Shown here: piece by piece, positions 35,920 to 47,900 of the stretch
How the letters are laid out: each line of letters opens with the position of its first letter
Position numbering within the stretch: the first letter of the stretch is position 1
Assembly: GCF_013373865.1 (NCBI RefSeq)
Contig: NC_050473.1
Span: forward strand, 12,531,365 to 12,595,364
Source: Monomorium pharaonis
Lineage: Eukaryota; Arthropoda; Insecta; Hymenoptera; Formicidae
DNA: 64,000 nt
Direction: 5' to 3'
Translations under genes and position numbers: made by a program
The notes under the pieces: model-generated
The model's database searches: none
The model's input: the letters and a program-made list of their open reading frames with translations, nothing else
What the model was told of the DNA's origin: nothing

Positions 35920-38900
35920 CCGTAATAGTTCTAGAGTTCCTGATAGATTTCAGCAATAGTTCTGTACATTAAATATATTTAAACAGTTTTTTAATTTGGC
36001 TGTTGGCATTGCACTACAAGAGTAAGGTACCACTTTTTGGCGAGTTTCAACTAACTTTATGGCATTTTCTAACAGTTCCGCAATAGTTTCAAAGCTTTTT
36101 ATATGTTTCGTCGACAGTTCCGGTCTTTAAGCATTTTTAAACAATTTTTTTATTAGACGGCTGGCACCGCACTACAAGAGTAAACTACCATTTTATAGCG
36201 AGTTCCAGACGAGTACATAGCATTTTTCAATAATTCTGTAATAATTCCGAAGCTATTTGCAAGTTTCGTCGACATATCAGGTTTTTAAGCATTTTTAAGC
36301 AATTTTTTTATTAGACGGCTGGCACCGCACTACAAGAGTAAATTACCATTTTATAGCGAGTTCCATACGAATACATAAAATATTTAAAAAAATAAAATTT
36401 AAAAAAATGAGGTGCTAACTTCCAGTGGCACCTCATTAATGAAAATTGAACATTTTAACAGCAGTTCTACTTGCACCCGTAATAGTTCTAAAGTTCCTGA
36501 TAGATTTTAGCAATAGTTCTGTACATTAAATATATTTAAACAGTTTTTTAATTTGGCTGTTGGCATTGCACCACAAGAGTAAAGTACCACTGTTTGGCGA
36601 GTTTCAGTCAACTTTATGACATTTTCTAAAAGTTCTGCAATAATGTCAAAGCTTTTGTAGATTTCGTCGACAGTTCCGGTCTTTAAGCATTTTTAAGCAA
36701 TTTTTTTATTAGACGGCTGGCACCGCACTACAAGAGTAAACTACCATTTTATAGCGAGTGCCAGACGAGTACATAGCATTTCTCAATAGTTCTGCAATAG
36801 TTCCAAAGCTTTTTGCAGGTTTCGTCGACAGTTCCGGTCTTTAAGCATTTTTAGGTAATTTGTTTATTAGACGGCTGGCACCGCACTACAAGAGTAAACT
36901 ACCATTTTATAGCGAATTTCAGAAGAGTACATAGCATGTTTTAATAGTTCTGCAATAGGTCCAAAGCTTTTTGCAGATTTCGTCGACAGTTCCGGTTTTT
37001 AAGCATTTTTAAACAATTTTTTTATTAGACGGCTAACACCGCACTACAAGAGTAAATTACCATTTTATAGCGAGATCCAGACGAATACATAACATATTTT
37101 AATAGTTCTGCAATAGTGACAAAGCTTTCTGTAGGTTTCGTCGACATATCAGGTTTTTAAGCATTTTTAAGCAATTTTTTTATTAGACGGCTGGCACCGC
37201 ACTACAAGAGTAAATTACCATTTTATAGCGAGTTCCATACGAATACATAAAATATTTAAAAAAATACAATTTAAAAAAATGAGGTGCTAACTTCCAGTGG
37301 CACCTCATTAATGAAAATTGAACATTTTAACAGCAGTTCTACTTGCACCCGTAATAGTTCTAAAGTTCCTGATAGATTTTAGCAATAGTTCTGTACATTA
37401 AATATATTTAAACAGTTTTTTAATTTGGCTGTTGGCATTGCACCACAAGAGTAAAGTACCACTGTTTGGCGAGTTTCAGTCAACTTTATGACATTTTCTA
37501 AAAGTTCTGCAATAATGTCAAAGCTTTTGTAGATTTTGTCGACAGTTCCGGTCTTTAAGCATTTTTAAGCAATTTTTTTATTAGACGGCTGGCACCGCAC
37601 TACAAGAGTAAACTACCATTTTATAGCGAGTGCCAGACGAGTACATAGCATATTTTAATAGTTCTGCAATAGTTTCAAAGCTTTTTGCAGGTTTTGTCGA
37701 CACTTCCGGTCTTTAAGTATTTTAAAACAATTTTTTAGTAGACCGCTGGCACCGCACTACAAGAGTAAACTACCATTTTATAGCGAATTTCAGAAGAGTA
37801 CATAGCATGTTTTAATAGTTCTGCAATAGGTCCAAAGCTTTTTGCAGATTTCGTCGACAGTTCCGGTTTTTAAGCATTTTTAAACAATTTTTTTATTAGA
37901 CGGCTAACACCGCACTACAAGAGTAAATTACCATTTTATAGCGAGATCCAGACGAATACATAACATATTTTAATAGTTCTGCAATAGTGACAAAGCTTTC
38001 TGTAGGTTTCGTCGACAGTTCCGGTCTTTGAGCATTTTTAAGAATTTTTTAATTAGACGGCTGGCACCGCACTACAAGAATAAATTACAATTTTATAGCG
38101 AGTTCCAGACAAGTACATATTTTAATAGTTCTGCAATAGTGACAAAGTTTTTTGTAGGTTTCGTCGACAGTTTCGGTCTTTAAGCATTTTTAAAGAATTT
38201 TTTTATTAGACGGCTGGCACCGCACTACAAGAGTAAACTACAATTTTATAGCGAGTTCCAGACAAGTACATAGCATATTTTAATAGTTCTGCAATAGTTC
38301 CAAAGCTTTTTGCAGGTTTCGTCGACAGTTCCGGTCTTTAAGTATTTTTAAACAATTTTTTAGTAGATCGCTGGCACCGTACTACAAGAGTAAACTACCA
38401 TTTTATAGCGAGTTCCAGACAAGTACATTTTTCAATAGTTCTGCAATAGTTTCAAAGCTTTTTGCAGGTTTCGTCGACAGTTCCAGTCTTTAAGCATTTT
38501 TAAAAAATTTTTTTATTAGACGGCTGGCACCGCACTACAAGAGTAACCTACAATTTTATAGCGAGTTTCAGACGAGTACATAGCATTTCTCAATAGTTCT
38601 GCAATAGTTCCAAAGCTTTTGGCAGGTTTCGTCGACAGTTCCGGTCTTTAAGTATTTTTAAACAATTTTTTAGTAGACCTCTGGCACCGCACTACAAAAG
38701 TAAACTACAATTTTATAGCGAGTTTCAGACGAGTACATAGCATTTCTCAATAGTTCTGCAATAGTTCCAAAGCTTTTTGCAGGTTTCGTCGACAGTTCCG
38801 GTCTTTAAGCATTTTTAGGTAATTTGTTCATTAGACGGCTGGCACCGCACTACAGGAGTAAACTACCATTTTATAGTGAGTTCCAGACGAGTACATAACA

Positions 38901-39280
38901 TTTTTCAATAGTTCTGCAATAGTGACAAAGCTTTTTGTAGGTTTCGTCGACATTTTCGATCTTTAAGTATTTTTAAACAATTTTTTTTATTAGACTGCTG
39001 GCACTCCACTACAAGAGTAAACTACCATTTTATAGCAAGTTCCAGACGAGTACATAGCATTTTTTAATAGTTTTGCAATAGTTCCAAATCTTTATGCAGG
39101 TTTTGTCGACAGTTCCGGTTTTTAGCATTTTTAGGCGATTTGTTTATTAAACGGCTGGCACCGCACTACAAGAGTAAACTACAATTTTATAGCGAGTTCC
39201 AGACAACCACACAGCATTCTCCAATATATTTCTGCAATAGTTTCAAAGCTTTTTGTAGGTTTTATCGACAGTTCGTTTGA
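35920..39280 (+). repeat. 158-bp satellite array of Helitron 1, about 21 units
   Basis: The word tcgaca of the phrase cgtcgacagttccggt recurs at 36111, 36269, 36667, 36825, 36983, 37141 and onwards, giving a 158-bp period broken by a 398-bp variant interval (36269 to 36667, again 37141 to 37539). Each monomer carries gacggctggcaccgcactac and ttttatagcgagttccagac. The variant interval holds a different module (gaggtgctaacttcc...ggcacctc). The block from 36269 to 37141 is followed by a copy exactly 872 bp away, a higher-order repeat. No coding frame is kept. Confidence 0.92.
36409..36434 (+). repeat. 7-bp stem hairpin module, repeated at 37281-37306 and inverted at 40215-40240
   Basis: GAGGTGC pairs with GCACCTC around a 12-base loop beginning taacttcc. 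The second copy is 872 bp on. A related hairpin closes the inverted satellite copy at 40215-40240 with a different loop. Helitron 2 has the counterpart GAGATGC...GCATCTC at 41663-41698. Confidence 0.8.
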
Positions 39281-39769
39281 CAAACAATGGTATTTATAAG
39301 TAACCTCTTTCTAAACCTCTAAGGATAAGTATTTATACATGTCATGAATTACTGGTTAACAATAGAGCGACATTGTAAGTTGATTTACAAATAAAATATT
39401 ATATTAAAATTAAATATATTTGACAAATAATATTGTAATTATGTTGGTAATTTAACTTAAACAAATCATATGACTTTTTAATTTAATATAAAAAAGTTTC
39501 TCAAAATTAACTTTTACTTTAAATAGAAACAAATTAATCTTAACGTAAATTTAATAGAATTAGTATTTATTTACGTAACTTTTAACATAATAGAATTCAT
39601 TTCATAATCAATTAAATTTCATTAACTTAGTTAAAAATTAGATTAACTAACCCAACTCTAAAATTTAAAAAATGTCAATTACATTACTAACACATACCTA
39701 TCAGATACCATAAAATTGGCTGAAGTTTAAATACCATAGCGTAGTATTCATATCTGATAGTGCGAGACA
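39281..39769. other. AT-rich spacer between satellite arms
   Basis: About 490 bases of AT-rich single-copy sequence separate the forward 158-bp array from its inverted copies. Non-coding. Confidence 0.6.
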
Positions 39770-40250
39770 GGATCAAATAAAAAATTGTTTAAAAATGTTT
39801 AAAGACCGGAACTGTCGACAAAATCTACAAAAAGCTTTAGAACTATTGCAGAACTATTGAAAAATGCTATGTACTCGTCTGGAATTTGCTATAAAATAGT
39901 AGTTTACTCTTGTAGTGCGGTGCCAACCGTCTAATAAAAAAATTGTTTAAACATGCTTAAAGACCGGAATTGTCGACGAAACCTGCAAAAAGCTTTGGAA
40001 CTATTGCTGAACTATTGAAAAATGCTATGTAATCGTCTGGAACTCGCTATAAAATGGTAGTTTACTTTTTTAGTGCGGTGCCAGCCGTATAATTAAAAAA
40101 TTGTTTAAATATATTTAATGTAGAATACAGAACTATTGTTAAAATCTATCAAAAACTCTAGAACTATTACGGGTGCAAGTATAACTGCTGTTAAAACGTT
40201 CAATTTTTATTAATGAGGTGCCAGGGGAAAATAGCACCTCATATTTTCAA
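39770..40250 (-). repeat. Inverted 158-bp satellite copies
   Basis: Two to three monomers run in the opposite orientation: aagaccggaactgtcgac, tagtgcggtgcca and agaactattacgggtgcaag are reverse complements of monomer words. The block ends in the gaggtgc/gcacctc hairpin. With the forward array it could form a long foldback. Confidence 0.88.
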
Positions 40251-40346
40251 ATATCAATTTTTTTTAAATAAATCAACGGAACTATTTCTGAAACTTATCA
40301 GGAATTCTATGAAAAAACTTTATGTATATACATAACTTAGTTAGAA

Positions 40347-40437
40347 AAATAACCCATCAAATTGATATCAAATTAAGGGAGAATTGATATAAATTGCATT
40401 GATCAAATCAAATTGATGTCGATTTGATGGTTATTTC
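40347..40437. repeat. Imperfect inverted repeat
   Basis: aaaataacccatcaaattgat at the left is largely complementary to atcgatttgatggttattt-type sequence at the right, about 30 bp per arm with mismatches. Possibly a small MITE relic inside Helitron 1. Confidence 0.55.
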
Positions 40438-40508
40438 TCACTGGAAGGGTTAGAAAGATAAACAGAGACGAACAAAAACAAGGAAGATATGAAAAAATAA
40501 TATGGGCA

Positions 40509-40831
40509 AAATATAATAGAGTGTACAAAGAAATAAAAATAGATGAGAAGCTTTTGTATATTTTAGTGGGGTAAAATAAGAGTAGGGAGTTAGTCTATGA
40601 TAGCGAGATTTAAGTGCGGAAACGAGGCATTAGGGAATAGATATTGGAAAAAGGAAAAAGTGTAGGCTATACAATTTAAAAGTAGAGACTTTAGAACCAA
40701 TATTAGAAGAATTTACAGAATTGCGAAGACAAAATTTCTCTGTTAGGAAAATGTTATCAGAGGTAGATATAGGTACAAAATGGATGAAAAATGTATTAAA
40801 GACGAGAAATGACAAAGAAAAGCGTAAATAG
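40509..40831 (+). pseudogene. Decayed C-terminus of a non-LTR retrotransposon
   Basis: Three successive frames give recognisable pieces: KYNRVYKEIKIDEK (from 40509), MIARFKCGNEALGNRYW (from 40597) and CRLYNLKVETLEPILEE (from 40661), the last continuing to GTKWMKNVLKTR and a stop at 40829. The order and words resemble the region after the reverse transcriptase in R1/jockey-type insect retrotransposons: an ARFRCGNE..NRYW block, then a cysteine-containing C..C..E.ETLEH.L.EC motif. Two +1 frameshifts and lost cysteines and histidine show it is dead. Its position near the 3' end of Helitron 1 suggests capture or nested insertion. The family call is from memory of the motif. Confidence 0.6.
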
Positions 40832-40979
40832 TCATTAAGAGTCCTATGTTATTATGTAATTAAGCTATGTAACCTTTTTTCAAAGGCCGAAATGTTTAAG
40901 AAATAAACGAGTTGTATATATGTTATATGCAATAGTAATTTTATGCAGGGTGTAATAACAAATAAAAAAATAACAGTTG

Positions 40980-40998
40980 GCGCGCGCGAAGCGCGTGC
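40980..40998 (+). terminator. Helitron 1 subterminal 3' hairpin
   Basis: Positions 40980-40987 pair with 40991-40998 (eight pairs, one G-T) around GAA, followed five bases later by CTAG at 41004-41007. In Helitrons this hairpin is thought to act as the rolling-circle transposition terminator. Confidence 0.8.
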
Positions 40999-41255
40999 AT
41001 GTTCTAGTCCTATCTAAAAAAGGAGATGTTAAATCAAATCGAATTTATTGTTGCCGCTTTTCCGAGATGCTGATTGGCTGTCTCGTTATCTCGTTGTTAA
41101 GTGCGTTGTGACTTTCTTCACTTCGTGTCATTTCCAGCTGTCAAACTACTTCGTGTCATTTTCAGCTGTCAAACTGTCACTTTTGATAGTTGATTGAAAT
41201 AATTACAAAAATCAGGGAAAAAGAAAAAAGAGCCAAATAAAACATATACGAGAGG

Positions 41256-41283
41256 AAGAGAGAAGAGAGAGAGAGCGAGAGAG

Positions 41284-41326
<43 letters not shown>

Positions 41327-41356
41327 TGAGAGAGAGAGGAGAGAGAGAGATGAGAG

Positions 41357-41425
<69 letters not shown>

Positions 41426-41432
41426 GGGGGGG
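41256..41432. repeat. Long interrupted (GA)n tract ending in G run
   Basis: About 175 bases of GA repeat with gagatgag and gaggag interruptions, ending in GGGGGGGGG. The Arg-Glu and Ser-Leu ORFs on both strands (41169-41585) are spurious. Confidence 0.93.
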
Positions 41433-41443
41433 AGAAGTAAGAA

Positions 41444-41530
41444 TCCTTTCTAAAAAAGGGCATGGCATCGATACTCGCATCTCTCGAAGTGTTGTTGTCG
41501 CTTTTCCGCGATGCCGATTAAACGTGTGTG
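41444..41530 (+). mobile_element. Second, internal Helitron-like 5' terminus
   Basis: TCCTTTCTAAAAAAGGGCATG begins right after an A at 41443 and matches the start of element 2 (TCCTATCTAAAAAAGG). About 50 bases on, gttgttgtcgcttttccgcg parallels attgttgccgcttttccgag of element 2. This is a related 5' end 436 bp inside element 2. Either a Helitron 41444-49879 lies within or next to a truncated one, or the 5' region was duplicated. Confidence 0.65.
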
Positions 41531-41535
41531 AAGTT

Positions 41536-41700
41536 AGCATCTCAAAGTTTAGCATCTCATAAAAATACTGCAGAATTACTTGCATCCAGCATAGTTCTAC
41601 AGTTCTTGATAGGTATCAACAATAGTTCCGTTGAATTATCTATTTTAATTAAAATTTTATAAATGAGATGCTAACTTCCAAAATCACATAATAGCATCTC
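41536..41700 (+). repeat. Module shared with Helitron 1 satellite, with hairpin
   Basis: Contains gaattacttgcatccagcatagttct and gttcttgatag (about 41572-41613), matching acttgcacccgtaatagttct and gttcctgatag of element 1. It also holds the hairpin GAGATGC (41663-41669) with GCATCTC (41692-41698), matching element 1's GAGGTGC/GCACCTC. Confidence 0.75.
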
Positions 41701-41979
41701 ACCGTATTTCGAATATACGACCACAGAGAAGACTAAATCTATAGAGTCCTATCATTTAGAGACGTTCTATCAATAGTTCTGATGATTAAATTAATGAAAA
41801 AATAATTTTTTGTTACAAAACACGTATATATGCGTGTACGTCTGCGCACGTGGATTTGGTGTAACTGGCATCTCAGATAGACAAAATTAATTAATTAAAA
41901 AATTTTAAAAGTATTTTTCAACGACTATCTAGATGGGAAACTTATATTTATAGGTCTAGACATGAGATACTGGTTGAAT

Positions 41980-44900
41980 ATTGATAGTTCTGTTTTTTTT
42001 AACGCAGTTCCCATATAGATACGGACGCGTACAATAGTTTTTAAAAAAGTTATGGTGTTATAATTAATAAAAACATTTTTTTTTTAATTATTTTGCCCGG
42101 AAAATTTGAATTTTGAAGGCTGGACGTGAAGTGCTAATAGAATATCGACAGATTTATTTATTTTAACGCAGTTTTCATATAGTTTGGGAAGCGTACAATA
42201 TGTTTCTATAGAGTTCAGGTGTTATAATTAATTAAAACATTTTTTAAACAATTATTTTGCCCAAAAAACTTGAATTACTAAGGTTACACGTCAAGTGCTA
42301 ATCGAATATCGACAGATCTATTTATTTTAACGTAATTCTCATATAGTTCGGGACGCGTACAATATGTTTCTATAATGTTCAGGTGATATAATTAATTAGA
42401 ACATTTTTTAAACAATTATTTTGCCCGAAAAACTTGAATTTCTAAGGCTACACGTCAAGTGCTAATCGAATATCGACAGATCTATTTATTTTAATGTAAT
42501 TCTCATATAGATCGGGACGCGTACAATATGTTTCTATAAAGTTCAGGTGATATAATTAATTAGAACATTTTTTAAACAATTATTTTGCCCAAAAAACTTG
42601 AATTTTTAAGGCTACTCGTCATGTGCTAATCGAATATCGACAGATCTATTTATTTTAACGCAATTTTCATATAGTTCGGGACGCGTACACTATGTTTCTA
42701 TAGAGTTCAGGTGTTATAATTAATTAAAACATTTTTTAAACAATTATTTTGCCCAAAAAACTTGAATTTCTAAGGCTACACGTCAAGTGCTAATCGAATA
42801 TCGACAGATCTATTTATTTTAACGCAATTTTCATATAGTTCTAGACGCGTACAATAGTTTTTTAAAAAGTTACGGTGTTATAATTAATTAAAACATTTTT
42901 TAAACAATTATTTTGCCCGGAAAACTTGAATTTTGAAGGCTAGACGTGAAGTGCTAATAGAATATCGACAGATTTATTTATTTTAACGCAGTTTTCATAT
43001 AGTTTGGGAAGCGTACAATATGTTTCTATAGAGTTCAGGTGTTATAATTAATTAAAACATTTTTTAAACAATTATTTTGCCCCAAAAACTTGAATTACTA
43101 AGGTTACACGTCAAGTGCTAATTGAATATCGACAGATCTATTTATTTTAACGTAATTCTCATATAGTTCGGGACGCGTACAATATGTTTCTATAATGTTC
43201 AGGTGATATAATTAATTAGAACATTTTTTAAACAATTATTTTGCCCGAAAAACTTGAATTTCTAAGGCTACACGTCAAGTGCTAATCGAATATCGACAGA
43301 TCTATTTATTTTAACGCAATTTTCATATAGTTTGGGACGCGTACAATATGTTTCTATAGAGTTCAGGTGTTATAATTAATTAAAACATTTTTTAAACAAT
43401 TATTTTGCCCAAAAAACTTGAATTTCTAAGGCTACACGTCAAGTGCTAATCGAATATCGACAGATCTATTTATTTTAACGCAATTTTCATACAGTTCGGG
43501 ACGCGTACAATATGTTTCTATAGAGTTCAGGTGTTATAATTAATTAAAACATTTTTTAAACAATTATTTTGCCCAAAAAACTTGAATTTCTAAGGCTACA
43601 CGTCAAGTGCTAATCGAATATCGACAGATCCATTTATTTTAACGCAATTATCATATAGTTCGGGACGCGTACAATATGTTTCTATAAAGTTTAGGTGATA
43701 TAATTAATTAGAACATTTTTTAAACAATTATTTTGCCCGAAAAACTTGAATTTCTAAGGCTACACGTCAAGTGCTAATCGAATATCGACAGATCTATTTA
43801 TTTTAACGCAATTTTCATATAGTTCGGGACGCGTACAATATGTTTCTATAAAGTTCAGGTGATATAATTAATTAGAACATTTTTTAAACAATTATTTTGC
43901 CCGAAAAACTTGAATTTCTAAGGCTACACGTCATGTGCTAATTGAATATCGACAGATCTATTTATTTTAACGTAATTCTCATATAGTTCGGGACGCGTAC
44001 AATATGTTTCTATAATGTTCAGGTGATATAATTAATTAGAACATTTTTTAAACAATTATTTTGCCCGAAAAACTTGAATTTCTAAGGCTACACGTCAAGT
44101 GCTAATCGAATATCGACAGATCTATTTATTTTAACGCAATTTTCATATAGTTCGGGACGCGTACAATATGTTTCTATAGAGTTCAGGTGTTATAATTAAT
44201 TAAAACATTTTTTAAACAATTATTTTGCCCAAAGAACTTGAATTTCTAAGGCTACACGTCAAGTGCTAATCGAATATCGACAGATCCATTTATTTTAACG
44301 CAATTTTCATATAGTTCGGGACGCGTACAATATGTTTCTATAAAGTTTAGGTGATATAATTAATTAGAACATTTTTTAAACAATTATTTTGCCCGAAAAA
44401 CTTGAATTTCTAAGGCTACACGTCAAGTGCTAATCGAATATCGACAGATCTATTTATTTTAACGCAATTTTCATATAGTTCGGGACGCGTACAATATGTT
44501 TCTATAGAGTTCAGGTGTTATAATTAATTAAAACATTTTTTAAACAATTATTTTGCCCAAAAAACTTGAATTTCTAAGGCTACACGTCAAGTGCTAATCG
44601 AATATCGACAGATCTATTTATTTTAACGCAATTTTCATACAGTTCGGGACGCGTACAATATGTTTCTATAGAGTTCAGGTGTTATAATTAATTAAAACAT
44701 TTTTTAAACAATTATTTTGCCCAAAGAACTTGAATTTCTAAGGCTACACGTCAAGTGCTAATCGAATATCGACAGATCCATTTATTTTAACGCAATTTTC
44801 ATATAGTTCGGGACGCGTACAATATGTTTCTATAAAGTTTAGGTGATATAATTAATTAGAACATTTTTTAAACAATTATTTTGCCCGAAAAACTTGAATT

Positions 44901-47900
44901 TCTAAGGCTACACGTCAAGTGCTAATCGAATATCGACAGATCTATTTATTTTAACGCAATTTTCATATAGTTCGGGACGCGTACAATATGTTTCTATAGA
45001 GTTCAGGTGTTATAATTAATTAAAACATTTTTTAAACAATTATTTTGCCCAAAAAACTTGAATTTCTAAGGCTACACGTCAAGTGCTAATCGAATATCGA
45101 CAGATCTATTTATTTTAACGCAATTTTCATACAGTTCGGGACGCGTACAATATGTTTCTATAGAGTTCAGGTGTTATAATTAATTAAAACATTTTTTAAA
45201 CAATTATTTTGCCCAAAAAACTTGAATTTCTAAGGCTACATGTCAAGTGCTAATCGAATATCGACAGATCTATTTATTTTAACGCAATTTTCATATAGTT
45301 TGGGACGCGTACAATATGTTTCTATAAAGTTTAGGTGATATAATTAATTAGAACATTTTTTAAACAATTATTTTGCCCAGAAAACTTGAATTTTGAAGGC
45401 TAGACGTGAAGTGCTAATAGAATATCGACAGATTTATTTATCTTAACGCAGTTTTCGTATAGTTTGGGACGCGTACAATATGTTTCTATAGAGTTCAGGT
45501 GTTATAATTAATTAAAACATTTTTTAAACAATTATTTTGCCCAAAAAACTTGAATTTCTAAGGCTACACGTCAAGTGCTAATCGAATATCGACAGATCTA
45601 TTTATTTTAACGCAATTTTCATATAGTTCGGGACGCGTACAATATGTTTCTATAGAGTTCAGGTGTTATAATTAATTAAAACATTTTTTAAACAATTATT
45701 TTGCCCAAAAAACTTGAATTTCTAAGGCTACACGTCAAGTGCTAATCGAATATCGACAGATCTATTTATTTTAACGCAATTTTCATATAGTTCTAGACGC
45801 GTACAATAGTTTTTTAAAAAGTTACGGTGTTATAATTAATTAAAACATTTTTTAAACAATTATTTTGCCCGGAAAACTTGAATTTTGAAGGCTAGACGTG
45901 AAGTGCTAATAGAATATCGACAGATTTATTTATTTTAACGCAGTTTTCATATAGTTTGGGAAGCGTACAATATGTTTCTATAGAGTTCAGGTGTTATAAT
46001 TAATTAAAACATTTTTTAAACAATTATTTTGCCCCAAAAACTTGAATTTCTAAGGCTACACGTCATGTGCTAATTGAATATCGACAGATCTATTTATTTT
46101 AACGTAATTCTCATATAGTTCGGGACGCGTACAATATGTTTCTATAATGTTCAGGTGATATAATTAATTAGAACATTTTTTAAACAATTATTTTGCCCGA
46201 AAAACTTGAATTTCTAAGGCTACACGTCAAGTGCTGATCGAATATCGACAGATCTATTTATTTTAACGCAATTTTCATATAGTTCGGGACGCGTACAATA
46301 TGTTTCTATAGAGTTCAGGTGTTATAATTAATTAAAACATTTTTTAAACAATTATTTTGCCCAAAGAACTTGAATTTCTAAGGCTACACGTCAAGTGCTA
46401 ATCGAATATCGACAGATCCATTTATTTTAACGCAATTTTCATATAGTTCGGGACGCGTACAATATGTTTCTATAAAGTTTAGGTGATATAATTAATTAGA
46501 ACATTTTTTAAACAATTATTTTGCCCGAAAAACTTGAATTTCTAAGGCTACACGTCAAGTGCTAATCGAATATCGACAGATCTATTTATTTTAACGCAAT
46601 TTTCATATAGTTCGGGACGCGTACAATATGTTTCTATAGAGTTCAGGTGTTATAATTAATTAAAACATTTTTTAAACAATTATTTTGCCCAAAAAACTTG
46701 AATTTCTAAGGCTACACGTCAAGTGCTAATCGAATATCGACAGATCTATTTATTTTAACGCAATTTTCATACAGTTCGGGACGCGTACAATATGTTTCTA
46801 TAGAGTTCAGGTGTTATAATTAATTAAAACATTTTTTAAACAATTATTTTGCCCAAAGAACTTGAATTTCTAAGGCTACACGTCAAGTGCTAATCGAATA
46901 TCGACAGATCCATTTATTTTAACGCAATTTTCATATAGTTCGGGACGCGTACAATATGTTTCTATAAAGTTTAGGTGATATAATTAATTAGAACATTTTT
47001 TAAACAATTATTTTGCCCGAAAAACTTGAATTTCTAAGGCTACACGTCAAGTGCTAATCGAATATCGACAGATCTATTTATTTTAACGCAATTTTCATAT
47101 AGTTCGGGACGCGTACAATATGTTTCTATAGAGTTCAGGTGTTATAATTAATTAAAACATTTTTTAAACAATTATTTTGCCCAAAAAACTTGAATTTCTA
47201 AGGCTACACGTCAAGTGCTAATCGAATATCGACAGATCTATTTATTTTAACGCAATTTTCATACAGTTCGGGACGCGTACAATATGTTTCTATAGAGTTC
47301 AGGTGTTATAATTAATTAAAACATTTTTTAAACAATTATTTTGCCCAAAAAACTTGAATTTCTAAGGCTACATGTCAAGTGCTAATCGAATATCGACAGA
47401 TCTATTTATTTTAACGCAATTTTCATATAGTTTGGGACGCGTACAATATGTTTCTATAAAGTTTAGGTGATATAATTAATTAGAACATTTTTTAAACAAT
47501 TATTTTGCCCAGAAAACTTGAATTTTGAAGGCTAGACGTGAAGTGCTAATAGAATATCGACAGATTTATTTATCTTAACGCAGTTTTCGTATAGTTTGGG
47601 ACGCGTACAATATGTTTCTATAGAGTTCAGGTGTTATAATTAATTAAAACATTTTTTAAACAATTATTTTGCCCAAAAAACTTGAATTTCTAAGGCTACA
47701 CGTCAAGTGCTAATCGAATATCGACAGATCTATTTATTTTAACGCAATTTTCATATAGTTCGGGACGCGTACAATATGTTTCTATAGAGTTCAGGTGTTA
47801 TAATTAATTAAAACATTTTTTAAACAATTATTTTGCCCAAAAAACTTGAATTTCTAAGGCTACACGTCAAGTGCTAATCGAATATCGACAGATCTATTTA

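Larger units (their letters stand above)
32184..41007 (+). mobile_element. Non-autonomous Helitron-like element 1 (8,824 bp)
   Basis: The element begins TCCTCTTATAAAATAG directly after an A (32183) and ends GTTCTAG (CTAG at 41004-41007). A GC-rich hairpin at 40980-40998 (eight stem pairs including one G-T, GAA loop) lies about 5 bases before the CTAG. These are the hallmarks of Helitrons, rolling-circle transposons that insert between A and T, begin TC and end CTRR near a hairpin, without target duplication. About 100 bases inside the 5' end, gattggctgtctcg is shared with element 2. The interior holds a possible small spliced gene, palindromes, AT-rich repeats, a 158-bp satellite with inverted copies, and a retrotransposon remnant. 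No Rep/helicase frame exists, so mobility would need proteins from elsewhere. Confidence 0.85.

Noticed and set aside
36660..36690. Possible CENP-B-box-like motif (ttcgtcgacagttccgg) in the 158-bp satellite
   Set aside because: Only the first five bases and scattered others fit the CENP-B box; too weak to claim a centromeric role.
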